Shown here: positions 7,944 to 16,790 of the stretch, piece by piece
Position numbering within the stretch: position 1 is the first letter of the stretch
How the letters are laid out: the number at the start of each line of letters is the position of its first letter
NCBI RefSeq assembly: GCF_024462815.1
Contig: NZ_JANGCG010000001.1
Span: forward strand, 62,001-126,000
DNA length: 64,000 bases
Source of the DNA: Gemmiger formicilis
GTDB lineage: Bacteria; Bacillota; Clostridia; Oscillospirales; Ruminococcaceae
Reading direction: 5' to 3'
Made by a program: the position numbers and the translations under genes
Notes under the pieces: model-generated
The model's database searches: none
What the model was told of the DNA's origin: nothing
What the model saw: the letters and a program-made list of their open reading frames with translations, nothing else

Positions 7944-9845
7944 TTACTGCATCAAACCGCAGACCAGCTGTGCATACGCAACAGGGTCCTCAATGGGCAG
8001 GCCGGCAATCAGCAGGGCCTGGTCATACAGCAGCTCGGCGTACTTGGCAACCTTGTCCGTGTCACCGGCGGCGTGTGCAGCCTTCAAGGCGGCAAACACC
8101 GTGTGGTTCGGGTTCAGCTCCAGCACCTTGGTACTCTCCACACCCTCGGCGTTGGGCATACGGCGCAGGACCTTCTCCATCTCCATAGAGATACCGCCCT
8201 CGGCGCTCAACGTGACAGGGTGCTCCTGCAGGGTGGGGTTGACCTTGACCTCTTTAATTTTTCCGTTCAAGGCCTTCTTGATTTCCTCAAACAGGTCCTT
8301 ATTCTCGGTCTCGGCAGCCTCGGCGGCCTTCTTCTCATCCTCGGTCTCCAGACCCAAATCGCCGGAGTTGATGTTCTGGAAGGTCTTTTCCTTGTAGTCG
8401 CGCATTACCTGCAGGCAGAACTCATCCACGTCCTCGGTGCAGAGCAGCAAATCATAGCCCTTGCTCAGAACAAGCTGGGCGTTGGGCAGCTTGCCCAGAC
8501 GGTCGGTATCGTCACCAGCGGCAAAGTAGATGCACTTCTGGCCCTCGGGCATCTTTTCGATGTACTCATCCAGCGTGACCAGCTTCTGCTCCTTGGCGGA
8601 GTAGAACATCAGCAAATCGGCTAGCAAATCCTTGTGCATACCGTAGTCGCCGTAGATGCCGAACTTAATCTGACGGCCGAAGTTCTTCCAGAAGGTTTCG
8701 TACTTCTCGCGGTCATTGACGAGCATGGCGTGCAGCTCGTTCTTAATCTTCTTTTCCAGAGAGGTGCGCATCAGCTTGAGCTGGTTGTCCTTCTGCAGGG
8801 TCTCACGGCTGATGTTCAGGCTCAGATCCTCACTGTCCACAACGCCCTTGACAAAGCTGAAGTAGTCGGGCAGCAGGTCGGCGCACTTCTCCATAATCAT
8901 AACGCCGGAGGCGTACAGCGCCAGGCCCTTCTCGTACTCCTTGGTGTAGTAGTCATAGGGGGTGGAGCCGGGGATGAACAGCAGGGCGGTGTAGGTGGCC
9001 GTGCCCTCGGTGCGGCTGGTGATGACACGCAGCGGGTCGGTGTAGTCCATGAACTTGTTCTTGTAGAACTCGTTGTAGTCCTCGTCCTTGACCTCGCTCT
9101 TCGGGCGCTTCCAGATGGGCACCATGCTGTTCAGCGTTTCCAGCTCGGTGTAGGTCTCATACTCGGGCTTGTAATCGTCACCGGCGTCCTCCGGCTTCGG
9201 CTTCTGGCGGGACTTCTCGCGGAACATCGTGATGGGGAAGCGGATGTAATCGCTGTACTTCTTGACGAGGTTGGCGATTTCGTAATCTTCCAGATAGTCA
9301 CTGTACTTGTCGGTGTCGGTATCGTCCTTCAGCACCAGAATGATTTCAGTGCCAACATCGTCCTTGTCGGCCTCGGTCAGGGTGTAGCCCTCCACGCCGG
9401 TAGACTCCCACTTCCACGCTGTGTCAGCACCCTGCGCACGGGAGATAACGGTGACCTTCTTGGCCACCATGAAGGCGGAGTAGAAGCCGACGCCGAACTG
9501 ACCGATGATGTCGATGTTGTCGCTCTGGTTCTCGGCCTTGAAGTCAAAGGAGCCGGACTTGGCGATGGTGCCGAGGTTCTTTTCCAGCTCCTCCTTGGTC
9601 ATACCGATGCCGTTATCGCTGATGGTCAGCGTGCGGCTCTCCTTGTCGGGCTGGATGTGGATTTTCAAATCATCCTTCGTGATGCCGACGGACGTGTCGG
9701 TCAGGCTCTTGAAATAGCGCTTATCGCAGGCGTCCGATGCGTTGGAAATCAGCTCGCGCAGGAAAATCTCGCGGTTTGTATAGATAGAATTAATCATCAG
9801 GTCGAGCAGCTTTTTGCTTTCGGCCTTGAACTGACGCATAGCCAT
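7944..9845 (-). CDS. htpG: Chaperone HtpG (Hsp90 family)
   Basis: 633 residues, typical for bacterial HtpG. The GHKL ATP site is complete: ELISNASDACDK near the N-terminus, then ISDNGIGMT and GQFGVGFYSAFMV. The middle domain (NISRETLQ) and the dimerisation domain follow. The start was set at MAMRQFKAES, five codons into the longest frame. HtpG is a cytoplasmic ATP-dependent chaperone for stress-denatured proteins. A CIRCE-like operator and promoter lie immediately upstream, so HrcA repression is likely. Confidence 0.97.
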   Translation of the reverse strand: MAMRQFKAESKKLLDLMINSIYTNREIFLRELISNASDACDKRYFKSLTDTSVGITKDDLKIHIQPDKESRTLTISDNGIGMTKEELEKNLGTIAKSGSFDFKAENQSDNIDIIGQFGVGFYSAFMVAKKVTVISRAQGADTAWKWESTGVEGYTLTEADKDDVGTEIILVLKDDTDTDKYSDYLEDYEIANLVKKYSDYIRFPITMFREKSRQKPKPEDAGDDYKPEYETYTELETLNSMVPIWKRPKSEVKDEDYNEFYKNKFMDYTDPLRVITSRTEGTATYTALLFIPGSTPYDYYTKEYEKGLALYASGVMIMEKCADLLPDYFSFVKGVVDSEDLSLNISRETLQKDNQLKLMRTSLEKKIKNELHAMLVNDREKYETFWKNFGRQIKFGIYGDYGMHKDLLADLLMFYSAKEQKLVTLDEYIEKMPEGQKCIYFAAGDDTDRLGKLPNAQLVLSKGYDLLLCTEDVDEFCLQVMRDYKEKTFQNINSGDLGLETEDEKKAAEAAETENKDLFEEIKKALNGKIKEVKVNPTLQEHPVTLSAEGGISMEMEKVLRRMPNAEGVESTKVLELNPNHTVFAALKAAHAAGDTDKVAKYAELLYDQALLIAGLPIEDPVAYAQLVCGLMQ

Positions 9846-9874
9846 AGTAGAAAACCTCACTTATACAAATGAAA

Positions 9875-9934
9875 TTAGCACTCGTTTATTTCAACTGCTA
9901 AAGCTAGTTTAGCACTCTTTTTTATAAAGTGCAA
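9875..9934 (-). promoter_or_regulatory. htpG promoter with CIRCE-like operator
   Basis: On the minus strand TTGCAC (9929-9934) and TAAACT (9906-9911) are 17 nt apart. On the plus strand TTAGCACTC (9875-9883) is followed after exactly 9 nt by AACTGCTAA (9893-9901), which matches the CIRCE right half GAGTGCTAA at 7 of 9 positions. A second exact TTAGCACTC occurs at 9909-9917, overlapping the -10. CIRCE is the HrcA-binding site for heat-shock genes. Confidence 0.8.
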
Positions 9935-10040
9935 CCCCTGTGCAGCGTTTTAACAAAAAATTTAAAATCAGGGCTTTTCAAACCCTTCTTTTTGCGGTAT
10001 GCTAAAGCTATATAGTAATAAAAGGAAAAGAGAAAACCAG

Positions 10041-10523
10041 ATGAGTATGTATGGTGACCGCGCCTACGCGGCCTTTTTCAAGGGTTACAACTGCTGCCAG
10101 TCGGTGGCGGTGGCCTTTGCTGACGAAATGGGTATGACCGAAAAGCAGGCGCTGCAGCTTTCTGCTGGCTTCGGCGGCGGCTTTGGCCGTATGCGGGAGG
10201 TCTGCGGCGCGTTCTCCGGCATCACGCTGGTGCTGGGGGCGCTCTACGGCAGCGATGACCCGGCCCAAAAGACCGCCCTGTACACCGAAGTACAGGCCCT
10301 GGCGGCGGAATATAAGGCCCGCAACGGCCGCGGCAGCATCATCTGCCGGGAGCTGCTGGGCCTGCAGGCGGCGGAGGGCAGCCCCGTTGCCAGTCCCCGC
10401 ACGCCGGAATACTACAAAAAACGTCCCTGCCCGGAGCTTTGCCGTATGGCGGCAGACATACTGGCGGAGTATATCGCGGCCCATCCCATCACAAACCGGA
10501 ATCCATCAGAAAAGAGGAACTGA
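10041..10523 (+). CDS. C_GCAxxG_C_C family protein
   Basis: 160 residues. The family signature is visible: YNCCQSVAVAFADE near residue 17, GFGGGFGRMREVCGAFSG near 45-62, and a CPELC pair near the C-terminus. These conserved cysteines suggest a redox or metal role but the biochemical function of the family is unknown. The start MSMYGDRA is taken rather than the longer frame because GGAAAAG lies at a plausible distance. It ends 2 nt before the esterase start, so the two are probably translated together. Confidence 0.85.
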   Translation: MSMYGDRAYAAFFKGYNCCQSVAVAFADEMGMTEKQALQLSAGFGGGFGRMREVCGAFSGITLVLGALYGSDDPAQKTALYTEVQALAAEYKARNGRGSIICRELLGLQAAEGSPVASPRTPEYYKKRPCPELCRMAADILAEYIAAHPITNRNPSEKRN

Positions 10524-10525
10524 AA

Positions 10526-11335
10526 ATGGAAATGTATACCTACACGCTCCCCAGCGGGGCAAAGCTCGTCGGATATCTGCGGGACGAAACCACCGAAATG
10601 CCCGCCTTCAACACGCGCCCGGCCATGCTGATTCTGCCCGGCGGCGGCTACGCCTATTGCAGTGCGCGGGAGGCTGACCCGGTGGCCATGCAGTTTTTGC
10701 AGGCGGGGTACAATGTGTTCACGCTGTACTACACCTGCCGCATTTCGGCGGAACAGTCTGCCCTGCACTGGCAGCCGCTGATTGACGCTGCCGGGGCTGT
10801 GCTGCATATCCGCCGCAATGCGCAGGCGCTCCGCATTGACCCGGCAAAGATTGCGGTCTGCGGCTTCTCTGCGGGCGGCCATCTGGCGGCGTCCACTGCC
10901 ATCCTGTGGGACGCCGAGCCGGTGCAGAAGGCGTTGGGCATCCATGCCGAGGAGGCCCGCCCGAACGCTGTTGTGCTGGGCTACCCGGTTGTCACCAGTG
11001 GCGTGGCCACCCACGGCGGCTCGATGCAGAACCTCTGCGGCGAGGATGCCGCGCTGCGCAGCACGATGAGCCTTGAAAATCAGATCCGCGCCGGTCTGCC
11101 GCCCTTCTTTATCTGGCACACGGTGGAGGATCCCGCTGTGCCGGTACAGAACTCGCTGCTGCTGGCCAACGCGCTGAACGAGCACAAGGTTCCTTTTGAG
11201 CTGCACCTCTTTGCCCACGATGGCCACGGCACCAGCACCTGCACGAACGAAGTCAACACCCCCAACAGCCACAACCGCGCATGGGTTGCCCTCTGCACCG
11301 ACTGGCTGGCGGATACGCTGGACTTTCACCTGTGA
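10526..11335 (+). CDS. Alpha/beta hydrolase, acetyl-esterase-like
   Basis: 269 residues. The oxyanion-hole motif LPGGGYAY (near 33) and the nucleophile elbow CGFSAGGH (near 114) are those of small carbohydrate acetylesterase/lipase-like hydrolases. The catalytic Asp (VEDPAVPV) and His (FAHDGHGTS) can also be seen. No signal peptide, so it is probably cytoplasmic. It may remove acetyl groups from imported sugars, but the substrate is an inference. Confidence 0.85.
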   Translation: MEMYTYTLPSGAKLVGYLRDETTEMPAFNTRPAMLILPGGGYAYCSAREADPVAMQFLQAGYNVFTLYYTCRISAEQSALHWQPLIDAAGAVLHIRRNAQALRIDPAKIAVCGFSAGGHLAASTAILWDAEPVQKALGIHAEEARPNAVVLGYPVVTSGVATHGGSMQNLCGEDAALRSTMSLENQIRAGLPPFFIWHTVEDPAVPVQNSLLLANALNEHKVPFELHLFAHDGHGTSTCTNEVNTPNSHNRAWVALCTDWLADTLDFHL

Positions 11336-12015
11336 GCGCCGTGGAACCGGGCCGCTGCGGGGAAAACTGGGCAGACTGCCCAACGCTGGCCCCGCAGGAC
11401 GGCTTTGACTTTGCCTGTGCGGGCTGCGGTGACTGCTGCCGCAAGCGGCGCGATTTAGTGCTGTCCGGGTATGACCTCTACCGCATTGCACGTCGGCTGG
11501 GGCTGTCGCCGCGCATTGTGGCCTCGGCCTTCTGCAAAAGCTATGTGGCAGAGGTGTCCTGTTTGCCCGCCCTGCGGCTGACGCCTGACCCGAAAACCGG
11601 CAACTGTCGCTTTTTTGAGGGCAGCGCCTGCGCCATCCACGCCGCCCGGCCGCTGGCCTGCGCGCTCTACCCGCTGGGGCAGAGCATTGACACCGTGACT
11701 GCAAAAATGGAATACTATGTCCAGACACCGCTTTGCGGTGCGCGGGCAGGGGAGAGCCGCACGCTGCAAAGCTATCTGGACGATGCCGCAATCACCGACC
11801 GCGTCGGCGTGGACGCCCGGTGGGCCATCGTCTGCACACAGATTTCCCGCAGACTGCAGGCCGCCGGAGGCGCTGCAAACCCGCACTTTTCCGCTGCCGT
11901 CAAGCGGGTGGAACGTGCGCTCTACTTCGATTATGACCTCGGCGATGAATTTTACCCGCAGTTTCAGCAGAATATAGAAATCCTGCTGCCGCTGCTGGAT
12001 AAAATACTGAAGTGA
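11332..12015 (+). CDS. YkgJ-type cysteine-cluster protein
   Basis: 227 residues beginning with a GTG that overlaps the esterase stop (GTGA), so it is translationally coupled. It has the Zn/Fe-chelate cluster pattern of the YkgJ (UPF0153) family: FACAGCGDCCRKR near residue 26, then GNCRFFEGSACAIHAARPLACALYPLG. The family is thought to bind a metal or Fe-S cluster; the function is unknown. The C-terminal 90 residues show no motif I recognise. Confidence 0.8.
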   Translation: MSAVEPGRCGENWADCPTLAPQDGFDFACAGCGDCCRKRRDLVLSGYDLYRIARRLGLSPRIVASAFCKSYVAEVSCLPALRLTPDPKTGNCRFFEGSACAIHAARPLACALYPLGQSIDTVTAKMEYYVQTPLCGARAGESRTLQSYLDDAAITDRVGVDARWAIVCTQISRRLQAAGGAANPHFSAAVKRVERALYFDYDLGDEFYPQFQQNIEILLPLLDKILK

Positions 12016-12207
12016 AATAAGGCAGTCATTGCGGAATCGCTCTGCAGGGCCGGATCCGCTTGCTTCCCGCAAGCACCCTTTTCCGTCCCAACCGTAGGGC
12101 GGGGTGATTCCACCCCGCCGTGCTTGTCACGGTATGCCGTTTTCGGCTTGCGTGTAGGGGGGCGGCGTCCTCGACGCACCGCAACCTCACCCATACCCCA
12201 ATACAAA
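12016..12207. other. Intergenic GC-rich repeat region
   Basis: Contains GGCGGGGTG (12098-12106) and CACCCCGCC (12111-12119), a perfect 9-bp stem preceded by GTAG, and a further GTAGGGGGGCGG-type run near 12,155. It resembles the hairpin at 7755. No ORF is supported. Confidence 0.45.
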
Positions 12208-12248
12208 CAAAAGCGCTGTGACATTTTCACGTCACAGTGCTTTTTGTT
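12208..12248. terminator. Bidirectional terminator
   Basis: AGCGCTGTGAC (12212-12222) and GTCACAGTGCT (12231-12241) pair with one wobble and are flanked by A-rich and T-rich runs. It sits between the convergent cysteine-cluster and DnaJ genes and could serve both. Confidence 0.8.
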
Positions 12249-12265
12249 TTTGCATATACTTGCTT

Positions 12266-13000
12266 TCAGCAGATAAAGAATCCGCCGCGGCCACCGCAGC
12301 AGCACCAGCTTAAAATGTTGCAGAACAGCAGATACATCCAGAAGGACAGGCAAAACTGCCCCGGACGCCCGCTGGGCTGAGCGTAGGGCTGCTGGTAGCT
12401 TGTATAGCTGCGGCCCGGGCTCTGCAACTGGTCCAGAAGATTCTGATAGGCGTAGTTGTTCGGCTCCATCGAAACCGCCGTGCGGGCTTCCTCCTGGGCG
12501 CGGATGTTATTGCCGAGCCCCTGATGCGCCAGCGCGGCGTAGTAGTGCCACTGCGCCGTGCGGTTGGCCGCAGTGATACCGTTCAGCGTGTTCAACGCTT
12601 CCTCATAGAAGCCGCTACGGATATAATTGGCGGCGGCACGAAGCTCCGGGTCACCGGCGGCACCGCCATAGCTCTGCCGCCCGGCAGAACCACCGGTGCT
12701 GTAGTAGCCGAACCCGAAAGGCCCATAGCCAAACCCGGCCCCACCGAACGGATTCTGGTACTGCTGGCCGTAGCCGCCCTGACTGCGGGATTGCCCGCCC
12801 GCGCTGTACGCGCCGCCGCCCTGCTTGATGCGCATAATCTCACTGTAGGCGGCTTGTACCTCTTTAAAATGCTCCTCGGCAGAGGGGTCATCGGGGTGCA
12901 AATCGGGGTGATACTGCTTGCACTTCTGGCGGTAGGCTTTTTTAATCGTCTCATCGTCAGCACCGGGGGTGATGCCCAATACACTGTATGGATCAGTCAT
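12266..13000 (-). CDS. J-domain protein with hydrophobic cysteine-rich tail
   Basis: 244 residues. Residues 1-65 are a J-domain with the HPD motif (YHPDLHPDD), which stimulates DnaK ATPase. A Gly/Ser/Tyr-rich linker follows, then TPR-like helices (about 125-200), and a very hydrophobic, cysteine-rich C-terminus ending [13 protein letters not shown]. It lacks the zinc finger and substrate domains of true DnaJ. The tail could be a membrane anchor. The start overlaps the end of the DUF5685 gene by 8 nt; the three genes on this strand form an operon. Confidence 0.85.
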   Translation of the reverse strand: MTDPYSVLGITPGADDETIKKAYRQKCKQYHPDLHPDDPSAEEHFKEVQAAYSEIMRIKQGGGAYSAGGQSRSQGGYGQQYQNPFGGAGFGYGPFGFGYYSTGGSAGRQSYGGAAGDPELRAAANYIRSGFYEEALNTLNGITAANRTAQWHYYAALAHQGLGNNIRAQEEARTAVSMEPNNYAYQNLLDQLQSPGRSYTSYQQPYAQPSGRPGQFCLSFWMYLLFCNILSWCCCGGRGGFFIC

Positions 13001-13847
13001 GGCGTCGTGCCTCCCTGTGCTTGCGTACCAGCGCGTATTTGCTCCACACGCCGGAATAAATCGTGTTGTACAATAGCTTCCCCTCCGGGGTATCTTTTAG
13101 AATCGGCAGCATTTCAAACTGCTGCGCACAGCGGCCCATCTGCAGGGTCAGCAGCTCATGGCAACGCTGCTCATAGGCGGCGGGCGGTAGCTCGTCCGCC
13201 AACTGACGCAGTGCGTTGAAACGTCCTTTTTTGGCATCCTTGTCCAAATCGTCATAGGCGTCCATCAGGTAAATGAACGCTCCCAGCCCTTGCCCCATGC
13301 CGCGCAGAGCGGGTGCCCACAAATCATCCCGGCAGGCAAAAACCTCGCCCAGAAGTGCCCCGAAGGTGTTGCACAGCGCGTCCAGATCGTGACTGCCGGA
13401 GCCTTCCAGTGTGTTGAGCCGGTCAAGCATGGCGGCCATTTTGTCCATCTGGCGCGGCCAGCGCTCCCGCAGCGCGGGCAGATACCCCTCCAGCCTTTGC
13501 GCCTGCGCCAGACTGCTACGGCGGTGGTCGTCCTGCCAGTCATCCAGAAGATTGTAGTACGCCAGCGCGGCGGTCATATCGGCTGCATAGTCAAGGAACG
13601 GATTATCAGCCCGTGGGCGCTTTTTGAGGGGGTGGGGCACACAGCGGCCGTCCTGAAAGGCGGTGGGGGTGTCATACAGCGCAGTCAACAAAATGGAAAC
13701 AAACGCCATATCGTAGCTTAACGCCAGCTGCCCGGTGCGGCCATACCGACGCCCCAGCGCCTGGCAAAGCCCGCAGTAGTAGGCCTGATAGCGGTCCAGC
13801 GCGTCATCTGCCAGACCCTTACGGTAAATCGTAACATATCCGAACAT
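12993..13847 (-). CDS. DUF5685 family protein
   Basis: 284 residues, predicted all-helical, with no signal peptide. [14 protein letters not shown] near residue 24 is characteristic of the DUF5685 family. Acid-rich motifs NLLDDWQDD (about 98) and [11 protein letters not shown] (about 192) recall the metal-binding DDxxD sites of helical isoprenoid synthases, but that resemblance is only suggestive. It lies between a zinc-ribbon membrane protein and a J-domain protein and overlaps the latter. Function unknown. Confidence 0.7.
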   Translation of the reverse strand: MFGYVTIYRKGLADDALDRYQAYYCGLCQALGRRYGRTGQLALSYDMAFVSILLTALYDTPTAFQDGRCVPHPLKKRPRADNPFLDYAADMTAALAYYNLLDDWQDDHRRSSLAQAQRLEGYLPALRERWPRQMDKMAAMLDRLNTLEGSGSHDLDALCNTFGALLGEVFACRDDLWAPALRGMGQGLGAFIYLMDAYDDLDKDAKKGRFNALRQLADELPPAAYEQRCHELLTLQMGRCAQQFEMLPILKDTPEGKLLYNTIYSGVWSKYALVRKHREARRHD

Positions 13848-13853
13848 ACGGCG

Positions 13854-14246
13854 TCAACTCTTTTTGATGAACTGCTGGCCGCATTTGGGGCAGGTAATAC
13901 TGATTTTGCCGCGCCCGCGGGGGACGCGCAGCTGCTGCCCGCAGCGGGGGCAGCGGTAGTAGTGGTAGTCCTTGCGCTGCTTGAAACGCATCTGCTGCTT
14001 GCCAAACCACGTTGTGACGCGGTTCTGATAGGAAAGATATTTGAGATTTTCCTGATACCGCTTGCGCGTGTTGCGGCTTAAAATGCGGAAATAGCTGTAA
14101 ATGATAGCCGCCAGCCCCAGCCAGTACAGCACCGGCGACACCCATGCGCCAATCACAATCAGGATAAGCGAGCTGATGCAGAGAAAGCCGCCGAACTGGT
14201 CAAAACCATACCGGCCCGCCATAAAGCGCTGAAACCAGCCTCTCAT
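13854..14246 (-). CDS. Membrane protein with C-terminal zinc ribbon
   Basis: 130 residues starting at MRGWFQRFMAG. Two hydrophobic helices (about 22-60) are followed by a basic linker and a zinc ribbon, CPRCGQQL then CPKCGQQF, at the C-terminus. First gene of the operon with the DUF5685 and J-domain genes, 6 nt upstream of the former. Function unknown; a membrane-tethered quality-control role with the J-protein would be speculative. Confidence 0.75.
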   Translation of the reverse strand: MRGWFQRFMAGRYGFDQFGGFLCISSLILIVIGAWVSPVLYWLGLAAIIYSYFRILSRNTRKRYQENLKYLSYQNRVTTWFGKQQMRFKQRKDYHYYRCPRCGQQLRVPRGRGKISITCPKCGQQFIKKS

Positions 14247-14360
14247 ATGTACAAAACCACCTTTTTCGCGGCATAGCCGCAATGTTTACAGCTTAGTATG
14301 ACACATAAATATGGGCAAATCGTGAACAAGAGGGGAATAGAGTTTGAACAAAAGCTAGAT

Positions 14361-15365
14361 TTAATCAGCATCTATATGTGCTACAGGTATATAGACTTTT
14401 TTCAACGGAATCATCTTTTTGTATTTTTCGCTAAGGTCATCATAATACTTTAAAATCAAATCAACTAGCTCGTTTCCGTTGATTCCTCGTATGATTGGTG
14501 TGTGTTGTAAATAAACTTGTGCATTCTTCGCATAATTAGAAAGCGATACAAACAAACCGTAATCGCCCTCGTGCATAGCACCCTTTAAAGATTGAATTGT
14601 GGTTTCTTTGATGTCGCTGTCTTGACTTTTGACTTGAACCAAAATGCGGGGAGGCAGTTCGTCCTTATAAGCTATAATGTCAATTCCATGGTCGCCGCCG
14701 TGTGGTGAGACGGTTGTTCTGTAACCCATTGCACGGAGCAAGTCGGCAACGAAATATTCAAAATCGAATCCTTTTAGATTTTTACTTAATTCTTTCAGAA
14801 TGAAATCCTTTGTCGATTCTATAATATCATCCGCAGTAGCAGCAACACTTTCGTCCTCATCGTCTGGCACTGTGCTGCAGGCAGAAAAATTTTGGTCGAG
14901 AGCAGCAAGAAACTCATCTGCGTATTTTTTTATGGCAAAAAAAGACATTATAGAGCCTACCTCATATAAAGCTCCTTGAGAGAAAAAGGTTCTCGGTAAA
15001 TGCTTTATCCATTTTACGGTACGTTGCTGTACATATTCAGTCGCAGAGGGAAGATAAGTATAATTGCCTTCAATAATACCAATGTTGATTTTGCGGTCAC
15101 TTTTAGATGGGAAGATTACATAATCACCGATTTGCATTTCGTGAATGAAACGAAACAGCATACCAGAACTGGTTGGAATGGAACCCTTTTTGGCGGCAGG
15201 GTAGGCTGTAATGTAGTGAGATTTGAAAGCCTCGCGAGATGCCTCGATTTTTGAAAGGTCTCCAAAAGCAGGCCAACCGAGAGCAATTTTGTTTCCGTTC
15301 AAAAACAATTTGTCATCTTGTGTATGGATTCCCCATACGTTACACTCATTATTTGAAGTTGCCAT
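14361..15365 (-). CDS. Mrr-like restriction endonuclease with PUA/EVE-like N-terminal domain
   Basis: 334 residues. The C-terminal half is an Mrr_cat PD-(D/E)xK nuclease: FEYFVADLLRAMGY, then Asp229 in GGDHGIDI and Gln244-Val-Lys246 in ILVQVKSQ. The N-terminal half contains IGDYVIFPSK and IGIIEGNYTYLP, resembling EVE/PUA-like readers of modified bases, which would make it a modification-dependent (type IV) enzyme. It is markedly more AT-rich than its neighbours and stands alone between unrelated housekeeping genes, suggesting horizontal gain. A clear paralogue is encoded in the island at 37,070. Confidence 0.85.
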   Translation of the reverse strand: MATSNNECNVWGIHTQDDKLFLNGNKIALGWPAFGDLSKIEASREAFKSHYITAYPAAKKGSIPTSSGMLFRFIHEMQIGDYVIFPSKSDRKINIGIIEGNYTYLPSATEYVQQRTVKWIKHLPRTFFSQGALYEVGSIMSFFAIKKYADEFLAALDQNFSACSTVPDDEDESVAATADDIIESTKDFILKELSKNLKGFDFEYFVADLLRAMGYRTTVSPHGGDHGIDIIAYKDELPPRILVQVKSQDSDIKETTIQSLKGAMHEGDYGLFVSLSNYAKNAQVYLQHTPIIRGINGNELVDLILKYYDDLSEKYKKMIPLKKVYIPVAHIDAD

Positions 15366-15404
15366 ATCATACCTCTGTAAAGATGGATTAAATAAAGATG
15401 AATT

Positions 15405-16766
15405 TTAGAAGTGCACCATCTTCACGACGCACTCCACGTGCTTCGTGCGGGGGAAGAGGTCGACCGGCTGCACCTCGACGGCGGCGTAGCCGTGCTCGGT
15501 CAGCCAGCGGGTGTCGCGGGCGGCGGTGGCAGCGTTGCAGCTGACCATAACAATCGTGCGGGGGGCCATCTGTGCGATAGCGGTCAGCGTGGCCTCGTCA
15601 CAGCCCTTGCGGGGTGGGTCAACCACAATGACATCCGGCTGCGCACCCTCGGTGGCAAGCTGCGCAGCGGCAGCACCGGCATCCTGGCAGCGGAAGTCTG
15701 CCCGGTCTGCGTCCAGTCCCAGCCGGGCGGCGGTCTCCTTGGCACCCTCCACGGCCTGCGGCACAACCTCCACACCGACCAGGCGCTTGCAGTCCTTCAG
15801 CATCGAAAGCCCGATGGTGCCCATACCGCAGTACAAATCCAGCAGGAAATCATCCGGCTGCAGGGCGGCGTACTCGCGGGCTTTGGCGTAAAGCACCTCG
15901 GCGGCGGGGGTGTTGACCTGATAAAATTCGTGCACGCCCATGCGCAGCGGCACACCGGCCAGGGTGTCCTCCAAGACGCCGGGGCCCAGCACCGTGCGGG
16001 TCTTGCGGCCCAGAATCACGTTCGTCCGTTCGCTGTTGCGGTTGACTAAAACGGTCGCCAAATCGAACTCTTTTTGCAGCGTGGCGCAAATTTCAGCCTC
16101 GTTGGGCAGGCCGTTGCCGTTCACCACAAAGCAGAGCAACCGCTGGCCGCTGTGCCAGCCCTGCCGCATATACAAATGACGCACACGCCCGGTGTGCGTT
16201 TCCTCATCGTAGGCGGTGACGCCGTTTTCCTCCAGCAGCTGGCAGGCGCGGGCGGCAAGCCGATTCATCCATTCCGGCTGCAATTTACAGTCGGTGCAGG
16301 CCACAATGCGGTGGCTGCGCCCGGCAAAAAAGCCGGTCACAATATGGCCGTTTTCGTCCGTGCCGACAGGCAGCTGTACCTTATTGCGGTAACGGTCGGC
16401 GCTGGGCGCACCAATCACGTTCAGAACCGGCACATCCAGCCGCCCCAGCCGTGCAAAGGCATCCCGCACAAACTGCGTCTTGGCGGCGCACTCGGCTTCA
16501 TAGCTGATGTGCCGCAGACTGCATCCGCCGCAGGGGCCGGCGGCAGGGCAGTCCTGCTCTATGCGCCCCGGGCCGGGCGTGACAAGTCTCTCCACGCGGC
16601 CAAAGGCGTAGCTTTTCATCGGCTTCACAATGCGAACCTCGGCCACATCGCCGGGGGCGGTCAGCGGCACAAAAACAGCCTGCCCATCCTTGTGGGCAAC
16701 GCCGTTTCCGTCGCTGGAAAGGGATTCGATCGTCAGGGTCAGAACTTGATTTTTGGTAAAAGGCAT
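15405..16766 (-). CDS. rlmD: 23S rRNA (uracil-5)-methyltransferase, RlmD/RumA type
   Basis: 453 residues with an N-terminal TRAM domain, the Fe-S cluster cysteines (CPAAGPCGGCSLRH near 75, with C157 in CTDCKLQ), an SAM-binding region (LDLYCGMGTIGL) and the catalytic cysteine in MVSCNAAT. It methylates a conserved uracil in 23S rRNA; whether it is specific for U1939, U747 or both cannot be told from sequence. The start is set by AAGGAG. Confidence 0.93.
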   Translation of the reverse strand: MPFTKNQVLTLTIESLSSDGNGVAHKDGQAVFVPLTAPGDVAEVRIVKPMKSYAFGRVERLVTPGPGRIEQDCPAAGPCGGCSLRHISYEAECAAKTQFVRDAFARLGRLDVPVLNVIGAPSADRYRNKVQLPVGTDENGHIVTGFFAGRSHRIVACTDCKLQPEWMNRLAARACQLLEENGVTAYDEETHTGRVRHLYMRQGWHSGQRLLCFVVNGNGLPNEAEICATLQKEFDLATVLVNRNSERTNVILGRKTRTVLGPGVLEDTLAGVPLRMGVHEFYQVNTPAAEVLYAKAREYAALQPDDFLLDLYCGMGTIGLSMLKDCKRLVGVEVVPQAVEGAKETAARLGLDADRADFRCQDAGAAAAQLATEGAQPDVIVVDPPRKGCDEATLTAIAQMAPRTIVMVSCNAATAARDTRWLTEHGYAAVEVQPVDLFPRTKHVECVVKMVHF

Positions 16767-16790
16767 AGCTGCTCCTTGGTTTTGACAAAA

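Noticed and set aside
8634..9872. 412-codon ORF antisense to htpG
   Set aside because: Shadow of htpG with a Val/Leu/Gly-rich product and no ribosome site.
10412..11791. 459-codon minus-strand ORF opposite the esterase and cysteine-cluster genes
   Set aside because: Arginine- and proline-rich antisense frame spanning two real genes.
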